A stretch of DNA of 64,000 nucleotides from Calliopum simillimum (lineage: Eukaryota > Arthropoda > Insecta > Diptera > Lauxaniidae). The stretch is from positions 105,786,897 to 105,850,896 of the forward strand of contig OX638370.1 of NCBI GenBank assembly GCA_951812925.1. Direction: 5' to 3'. A program made the translations under genes and the position numbers. Every line of letters begins with the position of its first letter. Positions within the stretch are counted from its first letter, which is position 1. This document shows, piece by piece, positions 34,504-46,619 of the stretch. The notes under the pieces are model-generated. The model made no database searches, had not been told where the DNA came from, and saw only the letters and a list, made by a program, of their open reading frames with translations.

Positions 34504-36420
34504 TACCACAATTTTGAGGACTGGAAAATAATTCTAATAAAACTTGCTCTTAAATAAAAATATTTAAAAAAAAAAAAAAATAAAAATTGTGCTCCAAACC
34601 CCAAAATGGCTTTAAAAAAGAAAAAAGGTTTTTCGACCAAAAATAAATTTTTTTTTCAGTGAAACTATTTTTTTTCAAAAGCTCAAACTTTTCTATTCCG
34701 CATCTTGAAAATTTTCGAAATTTCGGAAAATCATTTTACCACGGTAATATGTGTGTCAAATACTAACTTTTCACCAATTTGCATAGAAATCGTAGATGTC
34801 AAGTCGAATCTTGGTCGATAACGCAAAGAAAGGCTCATACCTTGTAATATAGTTTTCATTAAAAATAAAAACTCTCATATATTTTAAACAAATTACTGTG
34901 TCGCTCAAAAAATTAAAATGTCATTCAACTTGATGTCAGTCGTCACATAATTAATTGCTGCTACTCAACATGGCAAGTAAACCAACATCATCATCATCAT
35001 TTTGAAACATCAAAAGTGCATAACAAATTTTCTTAACACTTGACTTTATGGTGCTCAAATTATAAGTATACTGCTGTCCTTTTTACCTCCTTTGACTTGC
35101 ATGTTTTGCACTGCAAAATCTGCGTATTTGAAAAAATAAGAAGAAAAAGTACTATTTACAAAACTGACAACAGCAACACTAGCAGTAACAGAGAAAATCT
35201 TTACCGCAAACAATTTTCTAAATTGAACGTCTTAATTATCTGAAATGTTGTTATGATGGGGCTATATTGCTGTTGCAGAAATCTGTTTTCTTCTTGCTAT
35301 TACTTTGTCTGTTGTCCTTCATTATTAAGAATTTGTCCCTTTTAATTTACAAAAGATTATTGCAATTTCTGTTTGTGTAATAATTGAAAGCAACATGTTT
35401 TCTTTGTCTCATGGTGTTTGTTTACTTGCACATAGAAATTTTGTAGAGGGATGAGATGTGAACCAACTTCTTTGCAGAGCATATAGGTTTCATAATACTA
35501 CCTTATCTTAGTATTATCAAGGCTAGTTAGTGCTTTCAATTCTCTGCAGCATTTCCTCGATGCATACATTTTTTGATAATTTTCACGTTAACTGCGTTTG
35601 GTTTCTTAATTTTTCCAAAATCTTGCTTGTCCTCACAAAATCCTGATGCTTCGAAATATTGTTTTTGGTCTGGTTTCACTCCAAAAAACAAAAATAAATA
35701 CATCCAGCTTAAATAGTGCTGTCGCTTAAGTCCACTTCAGATGCGTATTGAACTTAGCGATGATATCATTAATAGGATTCATTTATGTAAAAAACATGAA
35801 AAGGACAAACTTTATTTGTATCATTATGCTGTTGAAGAAACTTTTAGTTGTTATTCCCATTTTACTAAATAAATATGTTATTTTTTCTTGTAAAGTTTTA
35901 ATTTTTTATTTTTCATTTTCTTATCCTGTTCAAAAAATAAGTTTCTTAGCAGCGAAACTTATTGTCATATCAGACTGAAAAGTTTCCTGGGCATTCAGGC
36001 AGCTGGTGCCATAATAATGTCACAACATGTTACGCTTCAGTGGCAACCAGCTGTGGCACCTTCCAATTAAATGTTACTACTCTTCTTTGGAATGACAATT
36101 TATTTGTAAAGTAACAAAGTGCACAGATAGAGCGCATAAGTTGAAATTCAAAATAATTGTATGTACTTATATAAGTAAAAAACTTTAAAAAATTTTAAAA
36201 TATCTGTCTGGATCATAAGATATTCCTTAATTCACCCGGCGTTGAGCAAAACCTAGAATTTTATTTTATCTTAATTTACAAGTGCAACATGTCGAATGAG
36301 TTACAAGCAATTGCTTTAAATGAAAATAAATGTTGATCATACGTCATGTGTTGCGATATAACAGTAGACGCTGAATTACTGACCCAAATCTCATAGAATT
36401 GAAACTAGAAAATGTCAAAA
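34504..36420. other. Gene-free stretch
   Basis: No gene or element recognised. A poly-A tract is at about 34564-34581. Short ORFs show no motifs. Confidence 0.5.
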
Positions 36421-36895
36421 TGAGAAGAATTTAAAATTTTAAATAGCAAAAACAGCAACAACAACAACTGAGATTTTCACAACAACAATAACAAAGACAC
36501 CCATGTTGCCATGACACACCAGAAAATGAAATGAAAACATTTAACATAACAGCGATAGCGCGTCGCGCAGCAAAACACAAACAGACAAACACAATGCCAA
36601 CACATACGCATCTTAGCGACGCATACATTTAAATTAAGTGTGAGCGTATATGCGTAAGGCAAACGCACACACACACACTTGCAAACGCATACATAAGTGA
36701 AAGCGTAAAAATAAATTTCATTTTGTCCGGCGAAACCAACGAACGGATAAAGATTAAAAATTGTGCATGCCAGCAGAACGTAAAAAGGACGACAATGCAG
36801 CAGGATCTGCTGACAATGAATTATTATGCCTGACACCATTCATTGCCATGCTGTTGCCAACCAACCAACATGGCAATAATAACAAAAGCAAAAGA

Positions 36896-36926
<31 letters not shown>

Positions 36927-38240
36927 TAACTGCAACAACAACGAGCGACGTTAATATGCCAACAATTTGCGCGGTACCCATACAAATTTTGAGCCTGAAA
37001 GCTCAATGAGCTGCAAGTGCTTTGTCGACAGCAAAAACGACGAGAGCAGGAGTAGCAAAGTAGCAGCAAAAAGGACTTGTCGGTATTTTGTGCGCCGTGT
37101 TGTCTTGCTCCTTTTACACTTTTGCTGCTCAATTTTGTCTGCCCTGTTTGTCCGTCTGTCTTTATTTATATTTGTATGCATTTTGCATTAAATCTCTGAG
37201 ACTTATGTTAACGAAAACAGCAACTGCAATGGCAACAGCAACAGCAACAGCAACAGCAATAACAACAACAACTTCCAACAACAGAAATAACAAAAACAAC
37301 AAATATTTGGCTTGCATAAATTTAATTTGTGCAATTGTCGCTGTTTATTGCCGCTTAGGTTGGTGCGAAAAAAATCTCTTTTCGAAAATGTTTTGGTCTT
37401 GTGTAAACATATCTGCAGACTTTATCAAAAGATAAGACAATTCCGCAAGATTTTATTCATAAATATAAAATTTAAATAAGCTTCTTTTGGTATAATTACC
37501 ATATCTGTATAGTTTCTAGTTCCAGAGATATAAGGGTGTCCCATAACTCACGCAAGACTTGAACGCAGCGTTGTTCGTGCGTCGATGTGCTGCTAACCAA
37601 AAAATCAAGCATTGTTTATTGTCGATTTAACAAAAAGATGATTATTATTCTTTGTGATAATATCCAGTATTTTTAAGTTTTAAGTCATAAGATACCATGG
37701 CGTTCCACTCCATCCAACATTTTCTGTTACACCCGACTTTACTGACATCAAACGTTTACATTGTGTTCATTGCTGTTGTTGTTGTTGCTGCTGTTGCAAT
37801 ATATTACTACTGACTTCATGCATTTTCCTGCTGCATTACATCCTTTTAAATCTCTTTTTCACTCTTTCGTCCCCCTTTCTCTTCCTCTTTCATTCACCAA
37901 ACCACCGAACATTTAAACGTTTTTGTGTGTTAATAATGAAATTCACAGCTAAATACAGTAGTAGCAGCAGCATCAGCAGCAGCTCAAGTCAATTTGCATC
38001 TCATTGGAGTGACTGCTCTATGTTAATGTGATGTGATGTCGTTTCATTGTTGTTGTTACTCCTTGCTTTGTTGTCCTTATACACTCAATATTATATCCTT
38101 GTAATGTGATGAGGCAGCGCAGCAGCAGCATCATTAGCAACAGCAGTAGTAGTGGTAGTGGCGGCAGCATCATCATCATCATCATCAATATAGTTGTACC
38201 ACATTTTATGGTTGCAAAATTGATCTTAAACATCAAATTA
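36421..38240. other. CAN-repeat-rich non-coding region
   Basis: CAG, CAA and GCAACA runs (CAG about 36900-36925; GCAACA about 37213-37260; GTT/GCT about 37769-37797; CAGCAG about 37961-37983 and 38119-38134; CATCAT about 38167-38190) dominate. ORFs of 70-120 aa overlap in up to four frames here and are driven by the repeats (poly-Ala, poly-Cys or poly-Thr depending on frame). The region is less TE-invaded than the rest, so it may be near a host gene, but no exon could be shown. Confidence 0.5.
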
Positions 38241-38819
38241 TAATTAATTTAATATCAGGAAAATGCATTGTAGTAGAGTGTAACAGCGCAAACATAAGAC
38301 CTTGTTTATTTTCTGGAATATACTGTAGTTGCGTTTGTTTCGAGATTGGATGTATTTAAATTATGTTTATAATTGAGAGCTACCACAAAATATTATATGT
38401 TCATAACAATATAGATAAATATTCCAAAATTTGTTCAAGTTTTCAAATTTTTTTTTCTAAATTTTACACCTTTCAAAATTCGAAAAAAATCTCTCCAAAA
38501 ACAGTTAGAAATAATTCACCAATTCTAACTGTATTAATATGCTGTCTATGCAAAGAAAATAGTTTTTAAAAATATTTTCTTACTTGGAGAAGTCGAGGGG
38601 CTTAGCTTCAAAGAATTTAGACACAGCAAACTAAGCTATGTTTTTAAAATGTCGACTGACTACTGTAAAGCAACACTTCATTTTGCTAGGAAGTTCTCTG
38701 TAAATATGGAATCGAGAGATTCCTAGGTTAATTGAACTATATTCTCATCGAATATCATTAATATCTAAACAAATAGCTCCAAATAAAAAGCAGGGGTAAG
38801 CGCTGGAGTTTTCATTTTC
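38241..38819. other. Gene-free stretch
   Basis: No coding sequence or repeat was recognised before the LINE relic that follows. Confidence 0.45.
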
Positions 38820-39600
38820 GCCTATAATACCTACCACCGTACTTTCATGCTGAGTTGGAAGCGATTAGTATGGCGAAGAAACATGTAATGGAAAGCGTAA
38901 ACGTCGGCCGCTTTAATTTTTATGCTGACAGTCAGACTATTCTCAATTCTCTCAAAAGCTATACAATCAAATTGAAGACCTTCCTTTGTTGCCACAATAT
39001 ACTTGAAGCCCTTAGAACAAGGCTGAAACATGCTTCAACTGAAAACCTGGTCATCACGATAAAGAGGGTAGTAAAATTGCTGATGAATAGGCGTCATTCT
39101 CAAAGGGGAACACTATAAAGTTAGATTTTAAATGAACTAACTTAAATACAATACTAAACACTAAAAAAGTTACTTCACTTCTCTTACTCCTAATTCCCTT
39201 TAGTATTGATTTAAAACTTTTTTGGTATTTAATTCCGGTTTTTTCAAAAAAATTTGTAATTTATACCAAAAAAGTATGAAATTTATTCCAAAATAGTTTA
39301 AAATTAATAATTTTTTTTGACATTGATCAATATAAATATTTTTTGGTGTAAAATTAAACTCAAATTTTTACTGTGTAGCCATATAACCAAACATTGTTGT
39401 CCAACCTTCTGCATTATTGTGGTACATCGGTTACCATGCGCACCGCATTGGCATGTTGGCGCATGACAGGTCTAGATTTAAAGCTCTTGGAAAAATGTTT
39501 TATAATAGTCTTGAAGATCTTTTGGAGGTTGGTCTTAGACCACTGAAAGATTTAGCAATGGTTTCCAAAGCATTTACTCTCATTTCTGATGTGAGCTAAA
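38820..39600 (+). pseudogene. LINE RNase H domain and C-terminus, split by a MITE
   Basis: From 38840 the frame reads YFHAELEAISMAKKHV, then RFNFYADSQTILNSL: the Glu and the second Asp of an RNase H active site in their usual spacing and context. After a -1 shift near 39065 the text GSKIADE-ASFSKG supplies the last Asp block. After an inserted MITE (39158-39376) the frame resumes with HAHRIGMLAHDRSRFKALG, MFYNSLEDLLEVG and LRPLKDLAMVSK. This is the zinc-knuckle/arginine-rich C-terminus commonly found after RNase H in I/R1/LOA/jockey-group LINEs. The reverse transcriptase is missing, so this is a 5'-truncated relic. The exact clade is not resolved. Confidence 0.8.
39158..39376. mobile_element. 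MITE (ACACTAAAAA family), whole copy
   Basis: It starts ACACTAAAAAAGTTACTTC and ends AAATTTTTACTGTGT. Its internal blocks TTAAAACTTTTTTGGTATTT and TTATTCCAAAATAGTTTAAA match the split copy at 7471-8700. Length 219 bp, no coding. It interrupts LINE-derived coding text. No exact target duplication is visible, so the ends may be off by a few bases. Confidence 0.6.
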
Positions 39601-39970
39601 AATCCTTAAACAATTAACATTTACGTAACTCAACGTCCGGAATGCTGTGTTATCACAATAGACCATTTTGATATATTTGACGCTAATAAGCCGCCACTTA
39701 AACCTAACCTTATGCTCTTCAAAATTTTCAATTTTCCAAATCTTTGGAAAAACTTGATATCTTTTTACAACACCAACTTTTTTTTAAACTTTTTTTTTTA
39801 AAAAAATTTAAATTTTTAACATTTTTCAATCTTCTCCACATTTCTTTTTGTTTTATTCATTTCCAATGTATTCCAACTTTTTTCTGGTAATTATAGCTCT
39901 TTTCAACTTTCTCAATGATTTAGATCTTCCCAACTTTTTCGTATTATTTCAGCTCAATATATGTATACTA
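39601..39970. other. Degenerate TTTCCAACTTT-type sequence
   Basis: Loosely repetitive pyrimidine-rich DNA, of the same style as 41221-41620 on the other side of the foldback. The foldback therefore seems to sit in an old satellite-like tract. Confidence 0.45.
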
Positions 39971-41220
39971 GGGTGGGCCGATTTGGAAACTGACTTCGGC
40001 CAACCCTCTATGTGAAAGCTCATTCAATTCTATAAATATTTGCCCAAGAAACCATACCTCTACGATCAACTTTAGTTTGGCGCATTTTCGATCGAAAATT
40101 TTTCATTGCATTTAATATTTTTCTTATTTTCATACAAAATTTCAAAAATTCTTGTAGCGACAAAAGTAATATCATAATATGATTTGGCTGGTATTCTGTT
40201 ATTAATCAATTGAATTGAGTTCTGTTTACATAAAAAGTTTACTTGATAATGTCAAATTGATAATATATATTTAGAAAAGTGATATGGATCAAATAGCCGA
40301 TTATTATGACCCACTTTCAAAATAAACGATTAATTTTTTTAAATGAATTTTTTCAAACAAAACACCAACCTACGAGTATGCTGAAAGTTCATTAAATTCT
40401 ATTAATATTTGCCCAAGGAGCACTACCTCTACGTTCAACTTTAATTCAGCGCATTTTCGATTGGAAATTTTACCTTGCGTGTAATATTTATTTTTACTCG
40501 TATGCTTAATTTTTAAAATTCTCATAGAGACAAAAGTAATATCATAATATTAATTGGCTGATATTCTCTCAGTAATCCATAAAATTGGGTTCTGTTTCTA
40601 CGGAAAGTTTACTTGATAGTGTTGAATTGATGATATTTATTCCAAAAAATTATATCGGTCAAATTATATATATTTATTATAAACATTCATATTTTTACAT
40701 GGATTTTTGGTATAATGTTCTGTAAAATTAAAAAAAAGTGGCTAATTTATTTCCTAAAACTGCCTTTAGGTAACGCCTTGGAAAAAATAAATTTCTGATT
40801 CGGCATCCTAGCGTCTAAAAACACTTGGGTTGGCGTTTTGATTGAAAAAATATATGTAAAAATATGACTCGTTTATTTTGAAATCTGTCATTTGACCGAT
40901 ATAATTTTTTTAAATAACTATAATCACTTTCACGCTATCAAGTAAACTTTACGTAAAAACAGAATCTAATTTTATTGACTACTGAGATAATACCAGGCAA
41001 ATCATATAATGACATTACTTTTGTCTCTACAAGAATTTTGAAAATTTAATATAAAAATAAATATTAAATGCGAGGTAAAATTTTCTATCGAAAATGCGCC
41101 GAACTAAAGTTGAACGCAGAGGTATGGCTCCTTGAGCAAATATTCATAGAATTGAATGAGATTTCACATAGGCGGGTAGCCGAGGTCGTTAAAATTTCGT
41201 CCATACAATTTGGCCCACCC
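39971..41220. mobile_element. 1.25-kb foldback element, GGGTGGGCC ends
   Basis: The ends TA-GGGTGGGCCGATTTG and CAATTTGGCCCACCC-TA are inverted and TA-flanked. The left arm (39971 to about 40330) is followed by a second direct copy of most of itself (about 40370-40700). Both contain TTTGCCCAAGRARC, TACCTCTACG-TCAACTTTA and GCGCATTTTCGAT. The right arm (about 40860-41220) is inverted to them, giving an L-L-R layout. No ORF. It is a non-autonomous long-TIR element; the superfamily is not known. Confidence 0.8.
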
Positions 41221-42574
41221 TAATATATACCTAGATTAAGAAATTTTTCCAATTTTTTTTTTCAATTTTATCGACTACTACCCATCTTAATTTTTCCTTT
41301 TTTAATGTTATATTTTTCAAAGTTTGGTTTTTTTTTCGATTTTTTTATTGTTAAATTAACAACGTTAAAGACTTTCCAAAAATTTTTGGACCTATCAAAA
41401 TATTCTCAAGTTATATTTTACATCTTAAAGAGTTTCAATCTTCTGAAAATTTCCAACTTTGCCAAAATTTTTCGAACATCTAACCATTTTTTCCATCCCA
41501 TTCAGCCATTTTTTCCTTATCAATATATTTCGACTTTTAGGAGAATTTTCCCGCTTTGCAGCCATTCTATCTTCTTATCATTTTCAGTTTTTTTTTAAAT
41601 TTTCGAGCAACTAAACATGACTTTAGATGAAGCTCAGCATCAGTTAGCATTTCGTTTGTTGTCCAATAAGGGTGTTTTGCTTAAATTGCCATTTTTGCTG
41701 ACCGAATACTTTAAACCATTTGTTTTTTCGAATCATGTATAATAAAAATTTTGCTTCGTTTTAACTTCCTATTTTAGCATTTGAATTATGTATGTGGTTG
41801 CAAACATATTGAACATATCTAAATGCACATCCTTTACCATATTAATATCAGAGTACAATTACAATTGTAATTATTAAATTTGCTGCAAATGTGTGAGTAA
41901 ACTCCATTATAATACAGTGTAAGTGCATTGCTCTTTATTCTCTGCTGTTATGTGTATATACAGTTCAAACAAGCATATCCTTATCCCATATTTCTAGTGA
42001 TTTATTCATCTGTCTGTGAGTGTTGTGTTTGTTATTGTATACACTAATATGCCCATTGCAAAAGTCGAAATAATTAACTTGATTACAAGTATTTGGTTTC
42101 TTAGTTTTGCTTCTAACATTTAAATGTAGGAAACACACACATAAACATAGTTTTCCGTATATTTTGCATTGGTTTTGATATTAAATATCCTTATGCAGCA
42201 GAATATATTGACCATACAAACATATCCTTTAATTAACCCAGTTTTAAGTGAACACGAAATCTGATTATGAATATTGGAATTCAATTTTGCGTTGTTATGA
42301 ATGATAAAAACAAAAACAACAACAATTATGAACACAAAGTGTACAACATTTTATTGATAATGAGCCACTCACACGTTAACGAAATTCTAACGTTTCATGC
42401 AATTAAAGGATTTCTATACACATTAGTATTAGATAAGGCCAACATTTATATGGTTAACATAATGATGATAAAATGTTAAGTGAATCATTAGATTTCATTT
42501 TGTAGTGCTCTATCTATTTTAAAGTAAGTTTTATGGAAATACTTAATACAAACTCTCATTTGTTATTTTCCTAG
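41221..42574. other. Gene-free stretch
   Basis: To about 41620 it is the same degenerate TTTCCAA-type sequence as before the foldback. The remainder is AT-rich without recognisable content. Confidence 0.45.
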
Positions 42575-42925
42575 CTAGATAATTAGTTCTCTTTATGGAT
42601 TTTGATATTACTATAACCTGAAACCAATCAAAGTGTTATATCGTACTCTTCACTAATATCGCAAAAGGAGCTCCTGCAGCTTAACACAAGCTTTGCCTTG
42701 ATACGTTATCAATGTAAATAACAATGCTTCCAAGAAATTAGGACTTATATCCATTGACGATTTCATAAGCTTTGGTATCAGCATAAACCTCTGCTTGAAA
42801 TCCACTACAGTCATTTTGCTATCTGTACGATTTAATTAGTTCTATATACTCGAAAAAAACCCATCCATGTATATTATAAAGGACGTGTTTAAAGAAGCCC
42901 AACTATCTCTCCGAGGCAATATCAC
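42575..42925 (-). pseudogene. LINE RNase H scrap
   Basis: Minus-strand text in order: FIIYMDGFF (position of the first active-site Asp), FQAEVYADTKAYEIVNGYK (the Glu block; normally FQAEVYAI), SIVIYIDN (the second Asp block), then LVSGYSNIKIHKEN (where WVPGHSNIxGNE is usual). Stops and shifts separate these blocks. It is a heavily eroded RNase H domain of a LINE. It resembles, but is not the same copy as, the relics at 38820 and 51030. No other domains are visible. Confidence 0.65.
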
Positions 42926-43211
42926 CTAGAAGTTTGTTGGGAAAAGAAGATGGTAAGAGGTAGTCTGTACCACCAATTACTTCATAATTTATAGAATAGT
43001 GAAAATGCGTATATGACCAATATGTTTTTATTTCCAGCAATCCAATTCATTTAACCTAATAGCACTTTTTGCAGCCATACTTTCGGCAAAACTATCAAAA
43101 ATTTCAAGGAGAAGAAGCGTCCCATTACTTCAGTGGCTGCTATATTAAAAGTTCTAGTAACACTAAGACAAGCTACTCTTTGAAATTTGGAGAGCATAGG
43201 CCATCTTTATC
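42926..43211. other. Unassigned flank of the minisatellite
   Basis: Short stretch with no recognisable content. The 72-aa ORF at 43069-43287 runs into poly-A. Confidence 0.4.
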
Positions 43212-43870
43212 TATACTACGTAAAAAAACATCCAAAAAAAAATATCCAAAAAACATCAAAAAAAAAAAAAAAAAAAAAAAACATTAAAAAAAACATCCAA
43301 ACAATTTTTTTATGGGATATTCTTTTTTTGTTTGATGTTTTTATTTGTGGATGTTTTTTTTTGGATGTTGTTATTTTTGGATGTTTTCATTTTTGGATAT
43401 TTTCATTTTTGGATGTTTTTATTTTTGGATGTTTTTATTTTTGGATGTTTTTCATTTTTGGATGTTTTTATTTTTGGATGTTTTTATTTTTGGATGTTTT
43501 TATTTTTGTATGTTTTCATTTTTGGATGTTTTAATTTTTGGATGTTTTCATTTTTGGATGTTTTTATTTTTGGATGTTTTTATTTTTGGATGTTTTTATT
43601 TTTGGATGCTTTCATTTTTAGATATTTTTATTTTTGGATGTTTTCATTTTGGGATGTTTTTATTTTTGGTTGTTTTTATTTTTGGATGTTTTAATTTTTA
43701 GATGTTTTCACTTTCGGATGATTTAATTTTTGGATGCTTTTTTTTAATGTTTTTATTTTTGGATGTTTTTTGGATGTTGTTATTTTTGAATGTTTTTATT
43801 TTTGGATGTTTTTATTTTTGGATGTTTTTGTTTTTGGATGTTTTTTTTGAATGTTTTTAGTTTTGGATAT
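43212..43870. repeat. 16-bp minisatellite TTTTTATTTTTGGATG with a strand switch
   Basis: From about 43325 to 43870 there are some 30 units of TTTTTATTTTTGGATG and close variants (TTTTCATTTTTGGATG). At the left edge (43212-43300) the motif appears in the opposite orientation, as ACATCCAAAAAA, around a 21-bp poly-A. The 115-120 aa ORFs in two frames (repeating FLDVFIFGCF) are translations of this array, not proteins. Confidence 0.92.
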
Positions 43871-45770
43871 TTTTGAGTGGAATCAATAGTTAAATATATT
43901 TTTGTCTGAATAATTTTGCTAGCGTCTTTTAGGCAGAAATTTTTGCCATTTCTGTGACTACGCACATATCATTTTCTACGTTGTAGAATAAATCACAACC
44001 CAATAAACTAAAAAGTAAACAAGTTAAATGCCATTCTATTGATTTGTTAATAAAATTTAAATTAAATTCCCTATAATTTAATAAACAAAATAATGGACAA
44101 AATCGATTTAAATATTAAATAATTAAAAAAACAAATTCTCTAGAGATTAGCTAGAAGCACAATTGATTTATGGCTTTTTTATGATTGCAAATGCATTTTT
44201 ATTTTATTAAATTATAATATTGTTTTTTATTACTTCGCAAGCCAAAAAAAAAAAAAAAAATGCTTGATAAAAATGCATCTATATTTTTATTCATACAACC
44301 GGAAGTGTATTTCGCTTCCGGTCAATGTAAGCGAAATGGTTTGAAAAAAATACTCTATAAATATTTGAGATACATAAGCTATGTGCAATGTTGAATGTAT
44401 ATATGTATGCTCGTACACACACATTTAGATGGAAAACATTACAAAAATGTAAATATTAATATTTTGATTTTACAGGTTGTATTTTGTAAATATTATAAAA
44501 AAAAGAATTAAAAAATATTGCCAGCATTAACTGGCAATCAAAGTTGACAGTAAAATATCCTTAAATATCAAATTGAAAATGGATTTGAGTGAAAACATAG
44601 ACTTAAAATAATCAACAAGAATTTAGTATTGAAAAATTTAATGGAATCATATAAAGTTGGCTAAAAAAAATGTTTGCAAAAAAATTTTATCTGGTGACAT
44701 TAGAAGCTAGTTTCACTAAATTCATTTTAAAAATGAGACTTTTTATCAAAAGAGACAAACCAACCAGTTTATATTACAAATAAAGTTTTTTAACTTAAAA
44801 TACTTTCGAAATCTATGTAGGGTACAACATGTATTTATTAGTTAAAAAAAATTTTCATTATATGTAAATAAAAATGTTCCGCAAACAATATATAATTTTT
44901 TTAAACTTTAATAGTTTGTACAAAAAAATTTAATGACACTTTTTATGACGAATTTCAAATGAGCAATTGATGCATCTTCTAAATGGCTGCAGGCTTAATC
45001 AAAAATGCATAATATAAATAAATATTGAATTAAAATTTAATTTGTTCCGGTCCAACTGTTTGAGGGAAAAAAGAAAAACAAATACAACTAATGGTATAGA
45101 TAATAAAAAATTACTTTTAATTCAAAACCAAAATTACACAAGAAACCATAGAAATGAAATGATTTCTCAGACTATAGTATAGTCATTTAGTACAATAAAA
45201 TAGGATTACATGAAAAGTTTTAAAGGATTTTTATAAATGAGTTACTTTATAGACTATGTTTTTTGCCACTATATTGGAGAAATGACGCCTTTAATCAGTT
45301 TTTTGCAAATATCTTGCTAATGGGCACTTCCAGAGAAAAATATTGTTTCACAAAATTGTAGTCTATAAAACTACTTGTATCTAAGGCGATATCCTTATTT
45401 ACAATGTGGCAAAAATCAGTCAAGAATGCATTCGACATATGAGTGCTCATAACACAGTGCAACAGTGAGCTAACACGTTACATCAGACTTAGCAGATATT
45501 GTAGGTCTGGTCGAGTACTTAATATGCCTATACTTAAAAAACGTAGTACGTGTCAAAAAACCGATAAAAACAGGACCTAATGGTTTATGATTTCCTAAAG
45601 ATATATTGAACAAAAAATTGTACCAAGAATCACTAAAAATCGTTTTTTTTTTTTTAAATCAGTTCTTCTACTTATCTCTTAAAAGGAAATGATTTTTTTT
45701 TTTTTGGAAATTTTAACCATCCTCTAAAATATCGCCACATATTTTCATTGAACTTATACTATCATATATG
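43871..45770. other. Gene-free stretch
   Basis: Very AT-rich, with a perfect short hairpin CCGGAAGTG...CGCTTCCGG at about 44300-44321. Segment 45399-45455 is inverted to 47716-47775 (see findings). No gene. Confidence 0.5.
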
Positions 45771-45772
45771 TA

Positions 45773-46619
45773 GGGGAGATGTATGTACCTTGGTCCGAGT
45801 GTACCTCGGTCCGAGTGTCGGTTGCCACTCATTACTTGCACGTGTACGATAATGTTCTTCTATGGAATTTTCCACTTATACCGGTGACTCATATTAGTAG
45901 ACTTCAGACCGTCAAGCTGTATGCGTGTATAAAAAGTGACGGAAAAAGTGTTTTCGGTGTGTAAAAATTAGATTTTGGAGTGAACTACGAAACGTTTTGT
46001 GAGAAACTTACTTAAAATATTTAAGTTTTACAACATCAGGAAGGCAGTTTAGTTATCGTTTTAAGGTTTTAGTGAGTTTTAGATATACTTTCATTTATAT
46101 ATGTTATGGGAATTGACATTTTTTAAAACATGCTGTCTGGGTGTACCTTGGACCTGTGCTTATTGACCAGCGAGCTTTTTTGACGGTCTACCAGGAAGCC
46201 ATAATAGCCTTTTAATATAATAATATTATTATACTTTACGTGATTAATGTATTTATTTGCAATCATTTTTGTTTAATTAATTGTTTTTTTCTAAATTGAC
46301 TTTTTTTCTGTTATAATAATAATACCTTTGATTACATAACAAATGGTTCTTCCATAATTTATTAACTATATACAATGTATTCTCTTTTATTTTTTATAGT
46401 CCAAGGTACAATTGCATGGTGTACCTTGGACCTTTTGAGATTGGAACGGAAGAAGTGATATTTCTACTCAACGGTAAGACGTAGAAATACCATTGTCACG
46501 TCATTTGATGCTGCAAGCATTGTAGAAATATAACTTAATCGAAAAACTAAAGAAACTTTTTTGGAAAATCCAGCACATTGGAAAAATTGAAAAGCGGTCC
46601 AAGGTACACACATCTCTCC
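45773..46619. mobile_element. TIR element B with iterated GTACCTTGGACC motif
   Basis: TA-GGGGAGATGTATGTACC at the left and the complement, GGTACACACATCTCTCC-TA, at the right give TIRs of about 25 bp with TA flanks. The motif GTACCTTGG(A/T)CC is repeated: about 45785, 45803 (GTACCTCGGTCC), 46143, 46422, and inverted at about 46402 and 46597. Length 847 bp. The 61-aa ORF at the left is not a transposase. Non-autonomous; same style as elements A (33292) and C (59633). Confidence 0.75.

Noticed and set aside
36754..37435. Possible Ala/Gln-rich exon (poly-Ala ORF at 36761-37009)
   Set aside because: Opposite-strand and alternate-frame ORFs are equally long; the CAG run alone produces the composition.
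37530..37700. GGGTGTCCCATAACTCACGC as a possible mariner terminus
   Set aside because: No inverted partner and no transposase text nearby.
43187..43701. Three overlapping 115-120 aa ORFs with FLDVFIFGCF repeats that look like a repetitive membrane protein
   Set aside because: They are translations of a 16-bp minisatellite in two frames; the array itself explains them.
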